The notes under the pieces were generated by a model, which had not been told where the DNA came from, did not search any database, and saw only the letters and a program-made list of their open reading frames with translations. Below, piece after piece: positions 18,092 through 27,561 of a stretch of 64,000 bases of DNA. This DNA is from Galbibacter mesophilus (lineage in GTDB: Bacteria > Bacteroidota > Bacteroidia > Flavobacteriales > Flavobacteriaceae): NCBI RefSeq assembly GCF_023721415.1, contig NZ_JAMQVC010000001.1, positions 620,001-684,000 of the forward strand, read 5' to 3'. How positions within the stretch are numbered: the first letter of the stretch is position 1; the number at the start of each line of letters is the position of its first letter. Position numbers and translations under genes: made by a program.

Positions 18092-19057
18092 TTATTTGTT
18101 TCTATTGTAGAATGGTAAAAAAAGAAACGCCAAAGCTCCAAAAACAACGACCATAAGCGTTTGTGAAGTCCACATAATCCATCCAAATGCATCCCCGGAA
18201 GCCTTGGAAATACCGTACACTAATAAAATTTTACTTACAGCTATTGGGTAAAGCCCGATACCGCCGTTTGTAGCGCTCATAGCAAAAGCTCCGGCTACAA
18301 AAGCAGCTAAAATAGCATTTAGGGAAAGCGAGGCAGTTTCCGGAATACTGTATTTAATTAGCCAGAACATAGCAATATATAAAACCCAAATAAGCAAGGT
18401 GTAGATTATAAAAAGCCATTTTCTTTTCATTTTAAAAATACTCATAACGCCTTCGATAAGCTCGAAAACAAAATTCTTTACTTTCAAAAGAAAACCACTC
18501 TTTGCTCTTTTTATAAGTAATAAAAATGCAATGCCTGCCACAAGCAAGGCTACGCCAAATAAACTTAATTTTAAAAAGTTGACGTTTTTATTGGCGAAGT
18601 AATCAGCAATTACTTCAGTTTGAAGAATGGCAGTCACAGCCACTATAGTCAATAACAAAACCACATCGATTACCCTTTCGGCGATAATGGTGCCAAATGT
18701 TTTTTGAAAGGGAACTTTTTCGTAAGTCGTTAAGGTGGTCGCCCGAAGCACTTCCCCCGACCTAGGAATACCTAAATTAGCTAGATACCCCACAAATATA
18801 GCCATGAGATTATTCATTATTTTAGGCTTATAACCTATGGGTTCTAGTAAAAGGTTCCACCGGAGTGCTCTGGTAAAATGACTTAAAAAACCGAGAAATA
18901 AAGAGGCAATTACCCAGAAATAATCTGCATTTTTCACAGCTTCAAATATACTTTTTCGGTCTTCAGGCGTGGTATGGGAATAAGAGTACCAAATTAAAAA
19001 AACTCCCAACAAAAGTGGGAGTGTTTTTTTAAGTATATTTTTAAAGGATGTTTTCAC
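18092..19057 (-). CDS. Lysylphosphatidylglycerol synthase TM/UPF0104 family flippase-like membrane protein (321 aa)
   Basis: A multi-pass inner-membrane protein with about eight helices, related to the membrane domain of MprF and to AglD-type UPF0104 proteins. Marks are RALRWNLLLEPIGYKP (about 65-80), the conserved NLGIPRSGEVLRATTL segment (about 94-109) and ERVIDVVLLL (about 125-135). There is no C-terminal synthase domain, so a lipid-linked flipping or unspecified membrane role is likely, and the substrate is unknown. Its start overlaps the region of the panD stop (1-bp gap), which shows co-transcription with panC-panD. This association looks like convenience rather than pathway. Confidence 0.85.
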   Translation of the reverse strand: MKTSFKNILKKTLPLLLGVFLIWYSYSHTTPEDRKSIFEAVKNADYFWVIASLFLGFLSHFTRALRWNLLLEPIGYKPKIMNNLMAIFVGYLANLGIPRSGEVLRATTLTTYEKVPFQKTFGTIIAERVIDVVLLLTIVAVTAILQTEVIADYFANKNVNFLKLSLFGVALLVAGIAFLLLIKRAKSGFLLKVKNFVFELIEGVMSIFKMKRKWLFIIYTLLIWVLYIAMFWLIKYSIPETASLSLNAILAAFVAGAFAMSATNGGIGLYPIAVSKILLVYGISKASGDAFGWIMWTSQTLMVVVFGALAFLFLPFYNRNK

Positions 19058-19058
19058 A

Positions 19059-19409
19059 TTATGTCAAGGTATTATCCTTTTCATTAGGGAAAATCAATGA
19101 GGGTTTAAAGCTTTTAGCTTCTTCAAAGTCCATTATTCCGTAAGAGATAATAATTATTACGTCCCCTTTTTGAACTCTTCTGGCTGCGGGCCCATTTAAA
19201 GTGATTTCGCCACTATTTTTAGCGCCTTTTATGGCGTAGGTTTCCAGTCGTTCTCCGTTATTGATATTAACTATCTGTACTTTTTCCCCTTCAATAATAT
19301 TAGAAGCCTCCATAAGTGCTTCGTCTATGGTAATGCTTCCTATGTAATTTAGGTCGGCACCAGTAACCGTAACTCTGTGAATCTTAGACTTTACTACTTC
19401 AATTTGCAT
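19059..19409 (-). CDS. panD: Aspartate 1-decarboxylase
   Basis: The pyruvoyl enzyme makes beta-alanine from L-aspartate for pantothenate and CoA. The 116-residue proenzyme carries the self-cleavage pair Gly24-Ser25 in [15 protein letters not shown]. Lys9 in VVKSKIHR, Tyr22 and the later [10 protein letters not shown] segment match the family. It lies 12 bp after panC on the same strand, giving the usual panC-panD order, so the two steps that supply and use beta-alanine are co-expressed. Confidence 0.98.
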   Translation of the reverse strand: MQIEVVKSKIHRVTVTGADLNYIGSITIDEALMEASNIIEGEKVQIVNINNGERLETYAIKGAKNSGEITLNGPAARRVQKGDVIIIISYGIMDFEEAKSFKPSLIFPNEKDNTLT

Positions 19410-19421
19410 GATACAAAGGTA

Positions 19422-20270
19422 TTAATTTAACGCCACATTATCTATCAGTCTTATGTCATTTGCATATACAGCAACAAAAAGTCTGTAGTGTTCGTTATCT
19501 TTTTTTGTTTTAACAGGTTTTAACGTTTTTTCATTAGCAATTTCAGCATATTCCAATTTAAAATTGGCATTTGAGCTGAATTGCTTTTCTATCCAATTCA
19601 CGGTGTCTATTGCACTTTCTGTGCCAAACTTTTCTTTTGCTTTTAGAATGGTTTCGTAGATGAAGGATGCTTTTTCGCGAACCTCCTTCGGGAGGCGTTC
19701 GTTGCGGGAACTCATGGCGAGTCCGTTCTCTTCCCTACTTATGGGACATCCAACAATATTGACAGGAAGCTGGTTTTTTTCAACCATTTTTTTGATGATT
19801 TGGAGCTGCTGGAAGTCTTTTTCGCCAAAATAAGCGTTATTTGGCGTTACGATAGAAAATAACTTTTTCACAATGGTTCCAACTCCGTCAAAATGACCGC
19901 TTCTAAATTTACCTTCCATTTCATTTTCTAGTCCGTCAAAATCGAAGGCTTCCGAGGTAATATTATCGTCGTAAATATCTTCCGCAGAAGGCGCAAAAAT
20001 GATTAGGTTATCGGACAAGGATTTTAGCTTCTCCAAGTCGTTTTCCAAACTCTTTGGATATTTTTCCAAATCGCTTTTATTATCGAACTGAGTAGGGTTT
20101 ACAAATATGCTTACCACCACAAGGGTGTTATTCTGTAGCGCATTTTCTACCAGTGAAAGGTGACCTTTGTGCAAGGCGCCCATGGTGGGGACCAGCCCTA
20201 TGGTTTGAGGCACATTTTTTTCCTTCTGAAGGAATTCAATCAATGCTTCTTTTTTATGAAAAATTTGCAT
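19422..20270 (-). CDS. panC: Pantothenate synthetase
   Basis: It joins pantoate and beta-alanine with ATP in the cytoplasm. The 282-residue protein shows the adenylate-forming motif HKGH (34-37) in PTMGALHKGHLSLV, the FVNPTQF pantoate-binding strand, and the GEKDFQQLQIIKKMV and MSSRN segments of the KMSKS-like loop. It heads a panC-panD-flippase operon. A perfect TAGCTTTG -7 element is at 20293-20300, 22 nt before the ATG. It is divergent from the short glycogen-synthase gene. Confidence 0.98.
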   Translation of the reverse strand: MQIFHKKEALIEFLQKEKNVPQTIGLVPTMGALHKGHLSLVENALQNNTLVVVSIFVNPTQFDNKSDLEKYPKSLENDLEKLKSLSDNLIIFAPSAEDIYDDNITSEAFDFDGLENEMEGKFRSGHFDGVGTIVKKLFSIVTPNNAYFGEKDFQQLQIIKKMVEKNQLPVNIVGCPISREENGLAMSSRNERLPKEVREKASFIYETILKAKEKFGTESAIDTVNWIEKQFSSNANFKLEYAEIANEKTLKPVKTKKDNEHYRLFVAVYANDIRLIDNVALN

Positions 20271-20292
20271 TTTGAAAAAAATTAACAGCGTG

Positions 20293-20300
20293 CAAAGCTA
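20293..20300 (-). promoter_or_regulatory. Candidate -7 element (TAGCTTTG) of the panC operon
   Basis: Exact TAnnTTTG on the minus strand, 22 nt before the panC ATG. It is the same octamer as before the phytase receptor gene. No clear -33 TTTG is visible. Confidence 0.5.
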
Positions 20301-20331
20301 TATAAAATTAACTAATTAGGCATATTTTTTG

Positions 20332-20339
20332 TATTTTTG
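20332..20339 (+). promoter_or_regulatory. Candidate -7 element (TATTTTTG) of the glycogen-synthase-like/DUF4270/glmS unit
   Basis: Exact TAnnTTTG on the plus strand, 39 nt before the ATG at 20379. It is divergent from the panC element 31 bp away, so the 108-bp gap holds back-to-back promoters. Confidence 0.5.
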
Positions 20340-20378
20340 CATGCTTTAAACCTTAGTCCAAAGAAATAAATTGAATTT

Positions 20379-21188
20379 ATGACAGACAAAAGAGTATTAT
20401 TTGTCGCTTCTGAAATGGTTCCTTACTTACCGGAAAACGAAGTGTCTTCAATGGCTTACGAAAGTCCAAGAATGGTGAACGATAGAGGAGGGCAAATACG
20501 AATCTTTATGCCTCGTTTTGGAAATATTAATGAGAGAAGGCATCAACTGCACGAAGTAATTAGGCTCTCTGGGATGAATTTAGTGGTAAACGACATGGAT
20601 ATGCCATTGATTATTAAAGTTGCTTCCATCCCAAAAGAAAGAATTCAGGTTTACTTTATAGATAACGAAGAGTATTTTAAGAGAAAAGCTACATTCACCG
20701 ATGAAGACGGCAACTTGTTCCCTGATAATGACGAGCGCGCCATTTTCTTTGCCAAAGGAGTTGTGGAAACAGTAAAAAAACTTAATTGGAATCCAGATAT
20801 CATTCACGTCCATGGTTGGATGGCATCCTTGTTGCCTTTGTATTTGAAAAAATACTATGCAGATGAACCGCTATTTGCCGAAAGTAAAATAGTTACTTCT
20901 GTGTACAACAAAGGTTTTGAAGGCACGTTAGACAAAGAGATGTTGAACAAAGTGAAATTTGATGGAATTGAAGAAGAAGCAATAAGCTCTTTGGCAGAAC
21001 CAACGTATAGCAACGTGCTAAAAGTAGCGGTAGACCATTCCGATGCTGTTGTAGTAGCTTCGGAAGAATTGCCGGATGATTTAAAACAACACATCGACGG
21101 TTTGGATAAGCCCGTGCAGCCATTCGTTTCAATTTATGAATTTGAAGAGGCTTACCACAAATTTTACGAAACAAAAGTATTAAGCTAA
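20379..21188 (+). CDS. Half-length glycogen/starch synthase-like protein (GT5 N-terminal domain only, 269 aa)
   Basis: The sequence aligns by eye to the N-terminal Rossmann domain of GlgA: SEMVPYL at 11-17, GGQIRIFMPRFGNI at 37-50 and PDIIHVHGWMASLLPLYLK at 139-157. The ADP-glucose motif KxGGL is replaced by ENEVSS (19-24). The catalytic HDW of GlgA reads HGW here, and the whole C-terminal GT-B domain with its nucleotide-sugar site is missing. The stop is followed at once by DUF4270 (11 bp), so this is not an assembly truncation with remains downstream. Glycosyl transfer is unlikely. A regulatory or binding role is possible. Standard annotation would call it glycogen synthase, which I regard as misleading. 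Confidence 0.85.
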   Translation: MTDKRVLFVASEMVPYLPENEVSSMAYESPRMVNDRGGQIRIFMPRFGNINERRHQLHEVIRLSGMNLVVNDMDMPLIIKVASIPKERIQVYFIDNEEYFKRKATFTDEDGNLFPDNDERAIFFAKGVVETVKKLNWNPDIIHVHGWMASLLPLYLKKYYADEPLFAESKIVTSVYNKGFEGTLDKEMLNKVKFDGIEEEAISSLAEPTYSNVLKVAVDHSDAVVVASEELPDDLKQHIDGLDKPVQPFVSIYEFEEAYHKFYETKVLS

Positions 21189-21199
21189 TTAAAATACAA

Positions 21200-22843
21200 A
21201 TGAAGAGGAGTTTTAAAGGAGGGAAAGTGTTAACAACACTGCTTGTTTTAAGTAGTGTTATTTTTTTTATAGCCTGCGAGAAAGATTACAATACTGTTGG
21301 GGTTGATTTGGTGGATAATGGACAGATAACCACCAATAACAAATCTTTTGACGTTTCTGCGTTCAACAGAAAATTGCAAAGCGTTCGTACCAATGGGCTC
21401 CCCGGTTATCAATTAGGTGATTTAAATCATGCTATTTACGGGGTAAGCACAACCTCATTTGCGAGTCAACTACAGTTAGCTACCACAAATCCATCTTTTG
21501 GTGATAAATCTCAAAGTGAAGAAAACAGTGAAGGTTCAGAAAACGAAAGAATCACAGCTGTGTATCTAAACATTCCTTTTTTCAGCACCGAATTGGCTGA
21601 CACAACCGATTTGGATGAGGACGAACCCAAACCTTTTCGGGTAGATTCCATTTTCGGAAATAGAGAAGCTGCCTTCAACTTAAAAGTACAGGAATTCACT
21701 AAGTTTTTACGTGATTTGGACCCGGACAGTAATTTCCAGGAAGCTCAGGAATATTTTTCAAATGAAGACCCGCTTCCTTTCGCAACGACCGTTCTTTACG
21801 AAAATACATATAAGTTAAGTTTTGAGGAAATTGTTATTTCAGACCCAGAGGCGGAAGACGACCCAGATACCGATGATGTTGATGAGTCTAAAGTTCCGAA
21901 AGAAAGAATTAGACCTGGAATACGCGTAGAACTGAATAAAGACTTTTTTCAGCAGAAAATATTGGATAATGAAGGGCAAAGTGTATTAACTAGCCAGAAT
22001 AACTTTAAAGATTTCCTTCGCGGACTTTATATCTCTGCCGATATGCCTAACGAAGATTTAGCGATGCTTCTTAATGCAAATGGAGGGAATGTAGAGATAG
22101 AATACGATTACGATGCAGTGGTAGATGAAAAAGACACCATAAAGAGCAAATCCTTTAAATTAAATTTAACGGGAGGAAACAAGGTTAATTATATTGAGAA
22201 TGCTGCTTACCCAATGGATATAACCAATGAGTTTAATAATGCCAATGCATCTAAACTCTATCCTTACGGAGGTGCTGGAAGCTACGTGGAAATAGATGTT
22301 TTGGCAGGAACTGGTAACACAGAAATAGCGTTTCAAGAAGCGATAGAAAAAGGATGGTTGATTAACGAAGCTAATTTAGTCTTTTACGTAGACGAATCTT
22401 CCCTTCCTGAACAAACAGATCTTACGCTCCCACAACGTTTATATCTATATGATTTGAACAATAATCGGGCGTTAATCGATTATAATTTGGATTTAGCCGG
22501 AGGAACAGGGGTTGATTCCACAACTTTTAATAATTATGGAGGTAGGTTAGATAAAAATAACGATTCAGGATTACAATATAAATTCAGAGTTACAGATTAT
22601 ATCAATAATATAATTCGTAATGATTCTACCAACACTAGATTGGGCTTATCTACCTCAAGCAATATTTTTAATTCTGTAAATGTTTCTGCATTTCAAAACG
22701 CAGAAGAAGTTACAGTCCCTCAAGCTTCTATCACTAATATGTATGGAACCGTTTTAAAAGGAAACAATGTTCCAGACAATGATGAAAAAAGATTAAAACT
22801 CGAAATTTATTACACCGAGCCAAGTGCTACGGGTAATAACTAA
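21200..22843 (+). CDS. DUF4270 family lipoprotein (547 aa)
   Basis: A large secreted lipoprotein (lipobox FFIAC, cysteine about 26) whose first mature residues, EKDYNTVGVDLVDNG, are typical of DUF4270. The body is beta-rich and acidic, with a conserved C-terminal FRVTDYINNIIRNDSTNTRLGLS segment. Function is unknown; the family is widespread in Flavobacteriia and Cytophagia. It lies between the glycogen-synthase-like gene (11-bp gap) and glmS (16-bp gap), so it is part of a three-gene operon. No enzyme motif was recognised. Confidence 0.85.
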   Translation: MKRSFKGGKVLTTLLVLSSVIFFIACEKDYNTVGVDLVDNGQITTNNKSFDVSAFNRKLQSVRTNGLPGYQLGDLNHAIYGVSTTSFASQLQLATTNPSFGDKSQSEENSEGSENERITAVYLNIPFFSTELADTTDLDEDEPKPFRVDSIFGNREAAFNLKVQEFTKFLRDLDPDSNFQEAQEYFSNEDPLPFATTVLYENTYKLSFEEIVISDPEAEDDPDTDDVDESKVPKERIRPGIRVELNKDFFQQKILDNEGQSVLTSQNNFKDFLRGLYISADMPNEDLAMLLNANGGNVEIEYDYDAVVDEKDTIKSKSFKLNLTGGNKVNYIENAAYPMDITNEFNNANASKLYPYGGAGSYVEIDVLAGTGNTEIAFQEAIEKGWLINEANLVFYVDESSLPEQTDLTLPQRLYLYDLNNNRALIDYNLDLAGGTGVDSTTFNNYGGRLDKNNDSGLQYKFRVTDYINNIIRNDSTNTRLGLSTSSNIFNSVNVSAFQNAEEVTVPQASITNMYGTVLKGNNVPDNDEKRLKLEIYYTEPSATGNN

Positions 22844-22859
22844 CTAAAAATTTAAACGA

Positions 22860-24707
22860 ATGTGTGGGATTGTAGGTTACATAGGCCCTAGAGAAGCCTA
22901 TCCAATTGTTGTAAAAGGACTGGAACGTCTAGAATACCGAGGTTATGACAGTGCAGGAATTGTTTTATACGATGGTAAAAATGCACAACTTTGTAAAACC
23001 AAAGGAAAAGTAGCCGATTTAAAGGCAAAAGCCGAAAATGAAAATATCACCAAAGGAAATATTGGCTTAGGCCATACCCGATGGGCAACACACGGGGTTC
23101 CTAACGATGTGAATGCGCATCCGCATTATTCTAATTCTGGTGATCTGGTTATCATCCACAACGGAATTATAGAAAATTACGGCTCCATAAAAACTGCTCT
23201 TGAAAAAAGAGGATACACTTTTCAATCTGATACCGACACCGAAGTATTGGTAAATCTCATTGAATACATAAAAAATAAAGAGGAAGTAAAATTAGGTAAA
23301 GCAGTTCAAATTGCTTTAAATCAAGTAATCGGAGCCTATGCTATTGCCGTTTTCGACCGGACCAAACCAGACGAAATCGTTGCTGCCAAATTAGGTAGTC
23401 CGTTGGCAATTGGTATTGGCGAAGATGAGTTTTTTATTGCTTCTGATGCCTCACCATTTATCGAATTCACCAATAATGCTATTTATTTGGAAGACGAACA
23501 AATGGCAATCATCAAATTAGGACGAGACGTTAAGATTCGTGAAATCAAGAATGATAAGCCTGTAGCTCCTTTTGTACATGAGCTACAATTAAATTTGGAG
23601 CAGATCGAAAAGAATGGTTACGACCATTTTATGCTGAAGGAAATTCATGAACAACCAGAGGCCATTAAAGATACTTACCGTGGCCGACTTCGTATTAACG
23701 AAGGAATCATTAAAATGGCTGGGATTGAAGATAACCTAGAGAAAATCTTAAAAGCGAAAAGAATAATTATTGTTGCCTGCGGAACTTCTTGGCACGCAGG
23801 ATTGGTTGCCGAATATATCTTTGAAGACTTGGTTAGAATTCCTGTAGAAGTAGAATATGCTTCTGAATTTAGGTACCGTAATCCAGTGATTACTTCCGAA
23901 GATGTAGTAATCGCCATTTCTCAATCCGGAGAAACTGCAGATACATTGGCAGCTATTAAACTGGCAAAACAACACGGAGCCTTTGTATTTGGTGTTTGTA
24001 ATGTAGTTGGTTCTTCCATAGCGAGAGAATCCCATGCAGGTGCTTACACACATGCCGGTCCAGAGATTGGGGTAGCTTCTACCAAAGCTTTCACTACACA
24101 AATTACCGTACTTACTTTAATTGCTTTAAAATTGGCGCAGTCTAAAGGAATGATTTCCAAAACTGACTTCCATAAGTATTTAGCTGAAATGGAAGCCATT
24201 CCTGCCAAAGTTGAAGAAAGTTTAAAAGTGGATGACCACATTAAATATATTTCTTCCGTTTACAAGGATTCACCAAACTTCCTTTATTTAGGTCGTGGAT
24301 ACAATTTCCCTGTAGCATTGGAAGGAGCTCTGAAACTAAAAGAAATTTCTTATATCCATGCTGAAGGTTACCCTGCTGCTGAAATGAAGCATGGCCCAAT
24401 CGCCTTGATTGATGAGCAAATGCCTGTAGTGGTTATTGCTACAAAAAAAGGCCATTATGAAAAAGTGGTAAGTAATATTCAGGAGATAAAATCCAGAAAA
24501 GGAAAAATTATAGGTATTGTTACAAAAGGTGATACGGAGGTTAAATCAATGGCAGATTATGTTATTGAAGTTCCCGAAACTATCGAAGGCTTAACACCCT
24601 TGTTAACGACAATTCCGCTTCAATTACTTTCTTATCACATTGCTGTAATGCGTGGTTGTAATGTCGATCAGCCGAGAAACCTAGCAAAATCAGTTACTGT
24701 GGAATAG
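22860..24707 (+). CDS. glmS: Glutamine-fructose-6-phosphate aminotransferase (isomerizing)
   Basis: GlmS makes glucosamine 6-phosphate from fructose 6-phosphate and glutamine, the first step to UDP-GlcNAc for peptidoglycan and LPS. The 615-residue protein starts MCGIVGYIGPREA, with Cys2 as the glutaminase nucleophile after methionine removal. Glutaminase signatures HTRWATHG and HNGIIENY follow. Two SIS domains start near residue 285 (VACGTSWHAG, ISQSGETADTLAA) and 455 (GRGYNFPVALEGALKLKEISY, HAEGYPAAEMKHGPIALI). The C-terminus DQPRNLAKSVTVE is canonical. It is last in its operon, with a stem-loop after it. Confidence 0.99.
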   Translation: MCGIVGYIGPREAYPIVVKGLERLEYRGYDSAGIVLYDGKNAQLCKTKGKVADLKAKAENENITKGNIGLGHTRWATHGVPNDVNAHPHYSNSGDLVIIHNGIIENYGSIKTALEKRGYTFQSDTDTEVLVNLIEYIKNKEEVKLGKAVQIALNQVIGAYAIAVFDRTKPDEIVAAKLGSPLAIGIGEDEFFIASDASPFIEFTNNAIYLEDEQMAIIKLGRDVKIREIKNDKPVAPFVHELQLNLEQIEKNGYDHFMLKEIHEQPEAIKDTYRGRLRINEGIIKMAGIEDNLEKILKAKRIIIVACGTSWHAGLVAEYIFEDLVRIPVEVEYASEFRYRNPVITSEDVVIAISQSGETADTLAAIKLAKQHGAFVFGVCNVVGSSIARESHAGAYTHAGPEIGVASTKAFTTQITVLTLIALKLAQSKGMISKTDFHKYLAEMEAIPAKVEESLKVDDHIKYISSVYKDSPNFLYLGRGYNFPVALEGALKLKEISYIHAEGYPAAEMKHGPIALIDEQMPVVVIATKKGHYEKVVSNIQEIKSRKGKIIGIVTKGDTEVKSMADYVIEVPETIEGLTPLLTTIPLQLLSYHIAVMRGCNVDQPRNLAKSVTVE

Positions 24708-24714
24708 CAGATTA

Positions 24715-24754
24715 TTAATTCCGCAATTATTAACATAAATGATTGCGGAATTAA
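24715..24754 (+). terminator. Stem-loop after glmS, possible terminator
   Basis: A 13-bp perfect stem (TTAATTCCGCAAT / ATTGCGGAATTAA) with a 14-nt loop starts 8 bp after the glmS stop. The downstream tail is A-rich, not T-rich, so classical intrinsic termination is uncertain. It could instead protect the mRNA 3' end. Confidence 0.55.
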
Positions 24755-24794
24755 AAAAATATGTATATTGTTCTTGTCTAAAACTAACTAAATT

Positions 24795-27542
24795 ATGATG
24801 AGAACAATTTTTTTTGCATTCATTTTTATGTCTGCTGGGATTATTTCTGCCCAAACTACCATTTCAGGTAACGTTACCGATGAGCAAGGACAGCCCATCC
24901 CAAGTGCCAATGTTATTGTAAGTGGCACCTCTGTTGGAACAGTAACTGATTTCGACGGAAATTTCACCCTTTCTGTAGAACAATCTTTCCCAATCTCCAT
25001 TACAGTTTCAAGTATTGGATTTACTTCGCAAACGATTGCGTTATCTTCCAGCGAATCGATTTCTGTTCAATTGGCGGAACAAACTACTAATCTGGGGGAA
25101 ATTGTAATTTCTGCCTCACGAACCCCGGAACGGATTTTTGAATCGCCCGTGACCGTGGAGCGATTTGGTTTAAAGGAAATTAAAAATACTGCTTCAATCG
25201 ATTTTTATGGCGGATTGGAGAATTTAAAAGGTGTTGACATCAACACGAACAGTTTAACGTTTAAATCTATTAACACACGTGGATTTGCAGCCTTTGCAAA
25301 TACTCGCTTTGTGCAATTAGTGGACGGAATGGACAACTCCGCTCCTGCCCTAAACTTTCCATTGGGAAATTTACTGGGGATGACAGAAATCGACGTACAA
25401 AGTGTTGAGTTACTTCCAGGAGCTTCCTCTGCCCTTTATGGTGCCAATGCGTTTAATGGTATTCTATTTATGCGCAGTAAAAATCCGTTTGATGATGATG
25501 GAATTAGCGCGTATGTAAAAACCGGAATGACATCCCAAGAAGCTGCAGGAGATAATGTTTATTGGGATTTAGGTATCAGGGCAGCTAAGAAATTTTCGGA
25601 TAAATTTGCCGCTAAAGCAAACTTTTCATATCTAAAAGGAACCGACTGGTATGCGGTAAGTCAAGAAAATGTTTTAAATCCAGGCGTCGGTCGAGAGGCT
25701 CCTAACTATGACGGCCTAAATGTGTATGGTGATGAAGTGAGCACAAATATTCGTGGCGTTGGACAAGCTTTGGCGAGCCAAGGATTAATCCCTTCAGGTG
25801 CTGTAAATTTACTTCCAAACGAAACCGTTAGTAGAACGGGTTATTTGGAAAGCAACCTCACCAATTATGAGGCGGAGAGTATAAAGTTTGATGCTGCCCT
25901 CCATTACCGACCTTTTGCAGATGACTTTGAAATTATCTACCAAGCTAAAGTAGGAAAAGGAGCCACTATTTATCAAGGTGCAAACCGTTACTCCTTAAGA
26001 AATTTCTTCCTTCAACAGCATAAAATAGAAGTACGTGATAAAAACTTTTTCGTTCGTGGATATATGACAGATGAAGATGCTGGAGACTCTTACGATATGC
26101 GCTTCACCGGTATCAATATTAATCGCTTTTGGAAGGATGATAGAGCTTGGTTTGGAGAGTATGCTGGTGCTTATGTGCAAGCAACCCTCGGGGGAGCTTC
26201 CAGCGAGCAGGCACATCAATTAGCTAGACAAACTGCCGATACGGGTAGGCTACTGCCGGGTACACCAGAATTTCAAAATGCTTTTGACACCGTTACCAAT
26301 GACCCTGACTTGGCTTCAGGATCGCAATTTAGGGATGCCTCCCAATTGTATCATGCCGATGCAAACTATAATTTTTCAGACCTTATTGATTTTGCAGATA
26401 TTCAAGTTGGTGGATCTTTCAGAACGTATCGCTTGAATTCCTTCGGAACTATTTTTACGGATTTCGACGGTCCTATTAGCTACAACGAGTTGGGACTTTA
26501 TACCCAAATTCAGAAACAATTAATGGACGAACGTTTAAAATTAACTGCTTCTTTCCGTTATGATAAGTCAGAATTATTTGATGGACAAGTAACTCCACGT
26601 TTTTCAATTGGATATACTGCCGGCGAAGAAAAGAACCATAACTTCAGGGCATCTATACAAACGGCTTTTAGAAACCCGACAACTCAAGATTTGTATATTG
26701 GGTTAGATGTAGGTCGCGCTGTCTTGGTAGGTTCTGCGGAAGATAATTTAGACAGATATGTACGAACATATAACGTAAATAATGCAGCTGCCAACGGAGG
26801 GCAAAACACTGCAACCATTAGCGGACGAGATGCTTATGAAAACTCATTTTCCGTTAGTTCAGTTCAAGCGGGCACTCCAGAATTAGCCGATGTTGATATC
26901 GTTGAACCTGAAAAAGCAATTGCTTACGAAGTTGGTTATAGAGCCCAGCTAGGCAAATTCAGTATAGATTTGAGCGGTTACTACACCGATTATGAAGACT
27001 TTATAGCGAATGAAAACGTTATTGTTCCATTATACGGTCAAGTTGGCGATAACAGTCAATCGCTAGCCGCATTGCAAAGTGGGGATACACGTATATTTCA
27101 AACCTATACCAATGCAGAATCCGGCGTGCAATCTTATGGTGCAGCCGTTGCGGTGGCCACGAAAGTGCTAAACGGTTTTGATTTGTCAGCAAATTATACA
27201 TTTGCAGATTTTGAACAGGACGATCCAGATTTTAGACCTGGATTCAACACCCCGAAACATAAAGTAAAAGCATCTTTTGGCCACACCAACCTGGTAGAAA
27301 ATTTTGGCTTTAATATTAACTACCGATGGAGTGATGCGTTTTTCTGGCAAGCTTCTTTTGGAGACGGAAATGTACCTTCTTTTAACGTTTTTGATGCGCA
27401 GCTTAGTTACGGAATTACTTCCATCAAATCAACCTTTAAGGTCGGAGCTACCAATATCGGTGCTGAAGAATATTTTACTGCCTATGGAACCGGTTTAATT
27501 GGGTCGCAATTCTATGTGTCTTGGACCATCAACAATTTCTAA
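24795..27542 (+). CDS. TonB-dependent receptor (915 aa), paired with SGNH hydrolase lipoprotein
   Basis: An outer-membrane receptor with a signal peptide (AGIISAQ, about 19), a CarboxypepD_reg-like domain (about 22-105; GQPIPSANVIVSGTSVGT, TDFDGNFTL), a plug (about 110-240; INTRGFAAFANTRFVQLVDGMD, LLPGASSALYGANAFNGIL) and a barrel ending in YVSWTINNF. Either of the first two ATG codons (24795, 24798) may be the start. A short CTAACTA leader motif precedes it, as before the susC genes. The next gene, 19 bp on, is a secreted esterase-like lipoprotein, so an ester or lipid-like substrate can be suggested but not shown. There is no SusD partner. Confidence 0.9.
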   Translation: MMRTIFFAFIFMSAGIISAQTTISGNVTDEQGQPIPSANVIVSGTSVGTVTDFDGNFTLSVEQSFPISITVSSIGFTSQTIALSSSESISVQLAEQTTNLGEIVISASRTPERIFESPVTVERFGLKEIKNTASIDFYGGLENLKGVDINTNSLTFKSINTRGFAAFANTRFVQLVDGMDNSAPALNFPLGNLLGMTEIDVQSVELLPGASSALYGANAFNGILFMRSKNPFDDDGISAYVKTGMTSQEAAGDNVYWDLGIRAAKKFSDKFAAKANFSYLKGTDWYAVSQENVLNPGVGREAPNYDGLNVYGDEVSTNIRGVGQALASQGLIPSGAVNLLPNETVSRTGYLESNLTNYEAESIKFDAALHYRPFADDFEIIYQAKVGKGATIYQGANRYSLRNFFLQQHKIEVRDKNFFVRGYMTDEDAGDSYDMRFTGININRFWKDDRAWFGEYAGAYVQATLGGASSEQAHQLARQTADTGRLLPGTPEFQNAFDTVTNDPDLASGSQFRDASQLYHADANYNFSDLIDFADIQVGGSFRTYRLNSFGTIFTDFDGPISYNELGLYTQIQKQLMDERLKLTASFRYDKSELFDGQVTPRFSIGYTAGEEKNHNFRASIQTAFRNPTTQDLYIGLDVGRAVLVGSAEDNLDRYVRTYNVNNAAANGGQNTATISGRDAYENSFSVSSVQAGTPELADVDIVEPEKAIAYEVGYRAQLGKFSIDLSGYYTDYEDFIANENVIVPLYGQVGDNSQSLAALQSGDTRIFQTYTNAESGVQSYGAAVAVATKVLNGFDLSANYTFADFEQDDPDFRPGFNTPKHKVKASFGHTNLVENFGFNINYRWSDAFFWQASFGDGNVPSFNVFDAQLSYGITSIKSTFKVGATNIGAEEYFTAYGTGLIGSQFYVSWTINNF

Positions 27543-27561
27543 AATCAAAATACTACAAACA

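Noticed and set aside
20379-21188. Functional glycogen synthase
   Set aside because: Catalytic motifs and the second GT-B domain are absent, and no frameshifted remainder is found downstream.
23748-24101. 117-codon minus-strand frame inside glmS, cysteine- and tyrosine-rich
   Set aside because: Shadow of the conserved SIS domain codons; composition is unlike any real protein of this genome.
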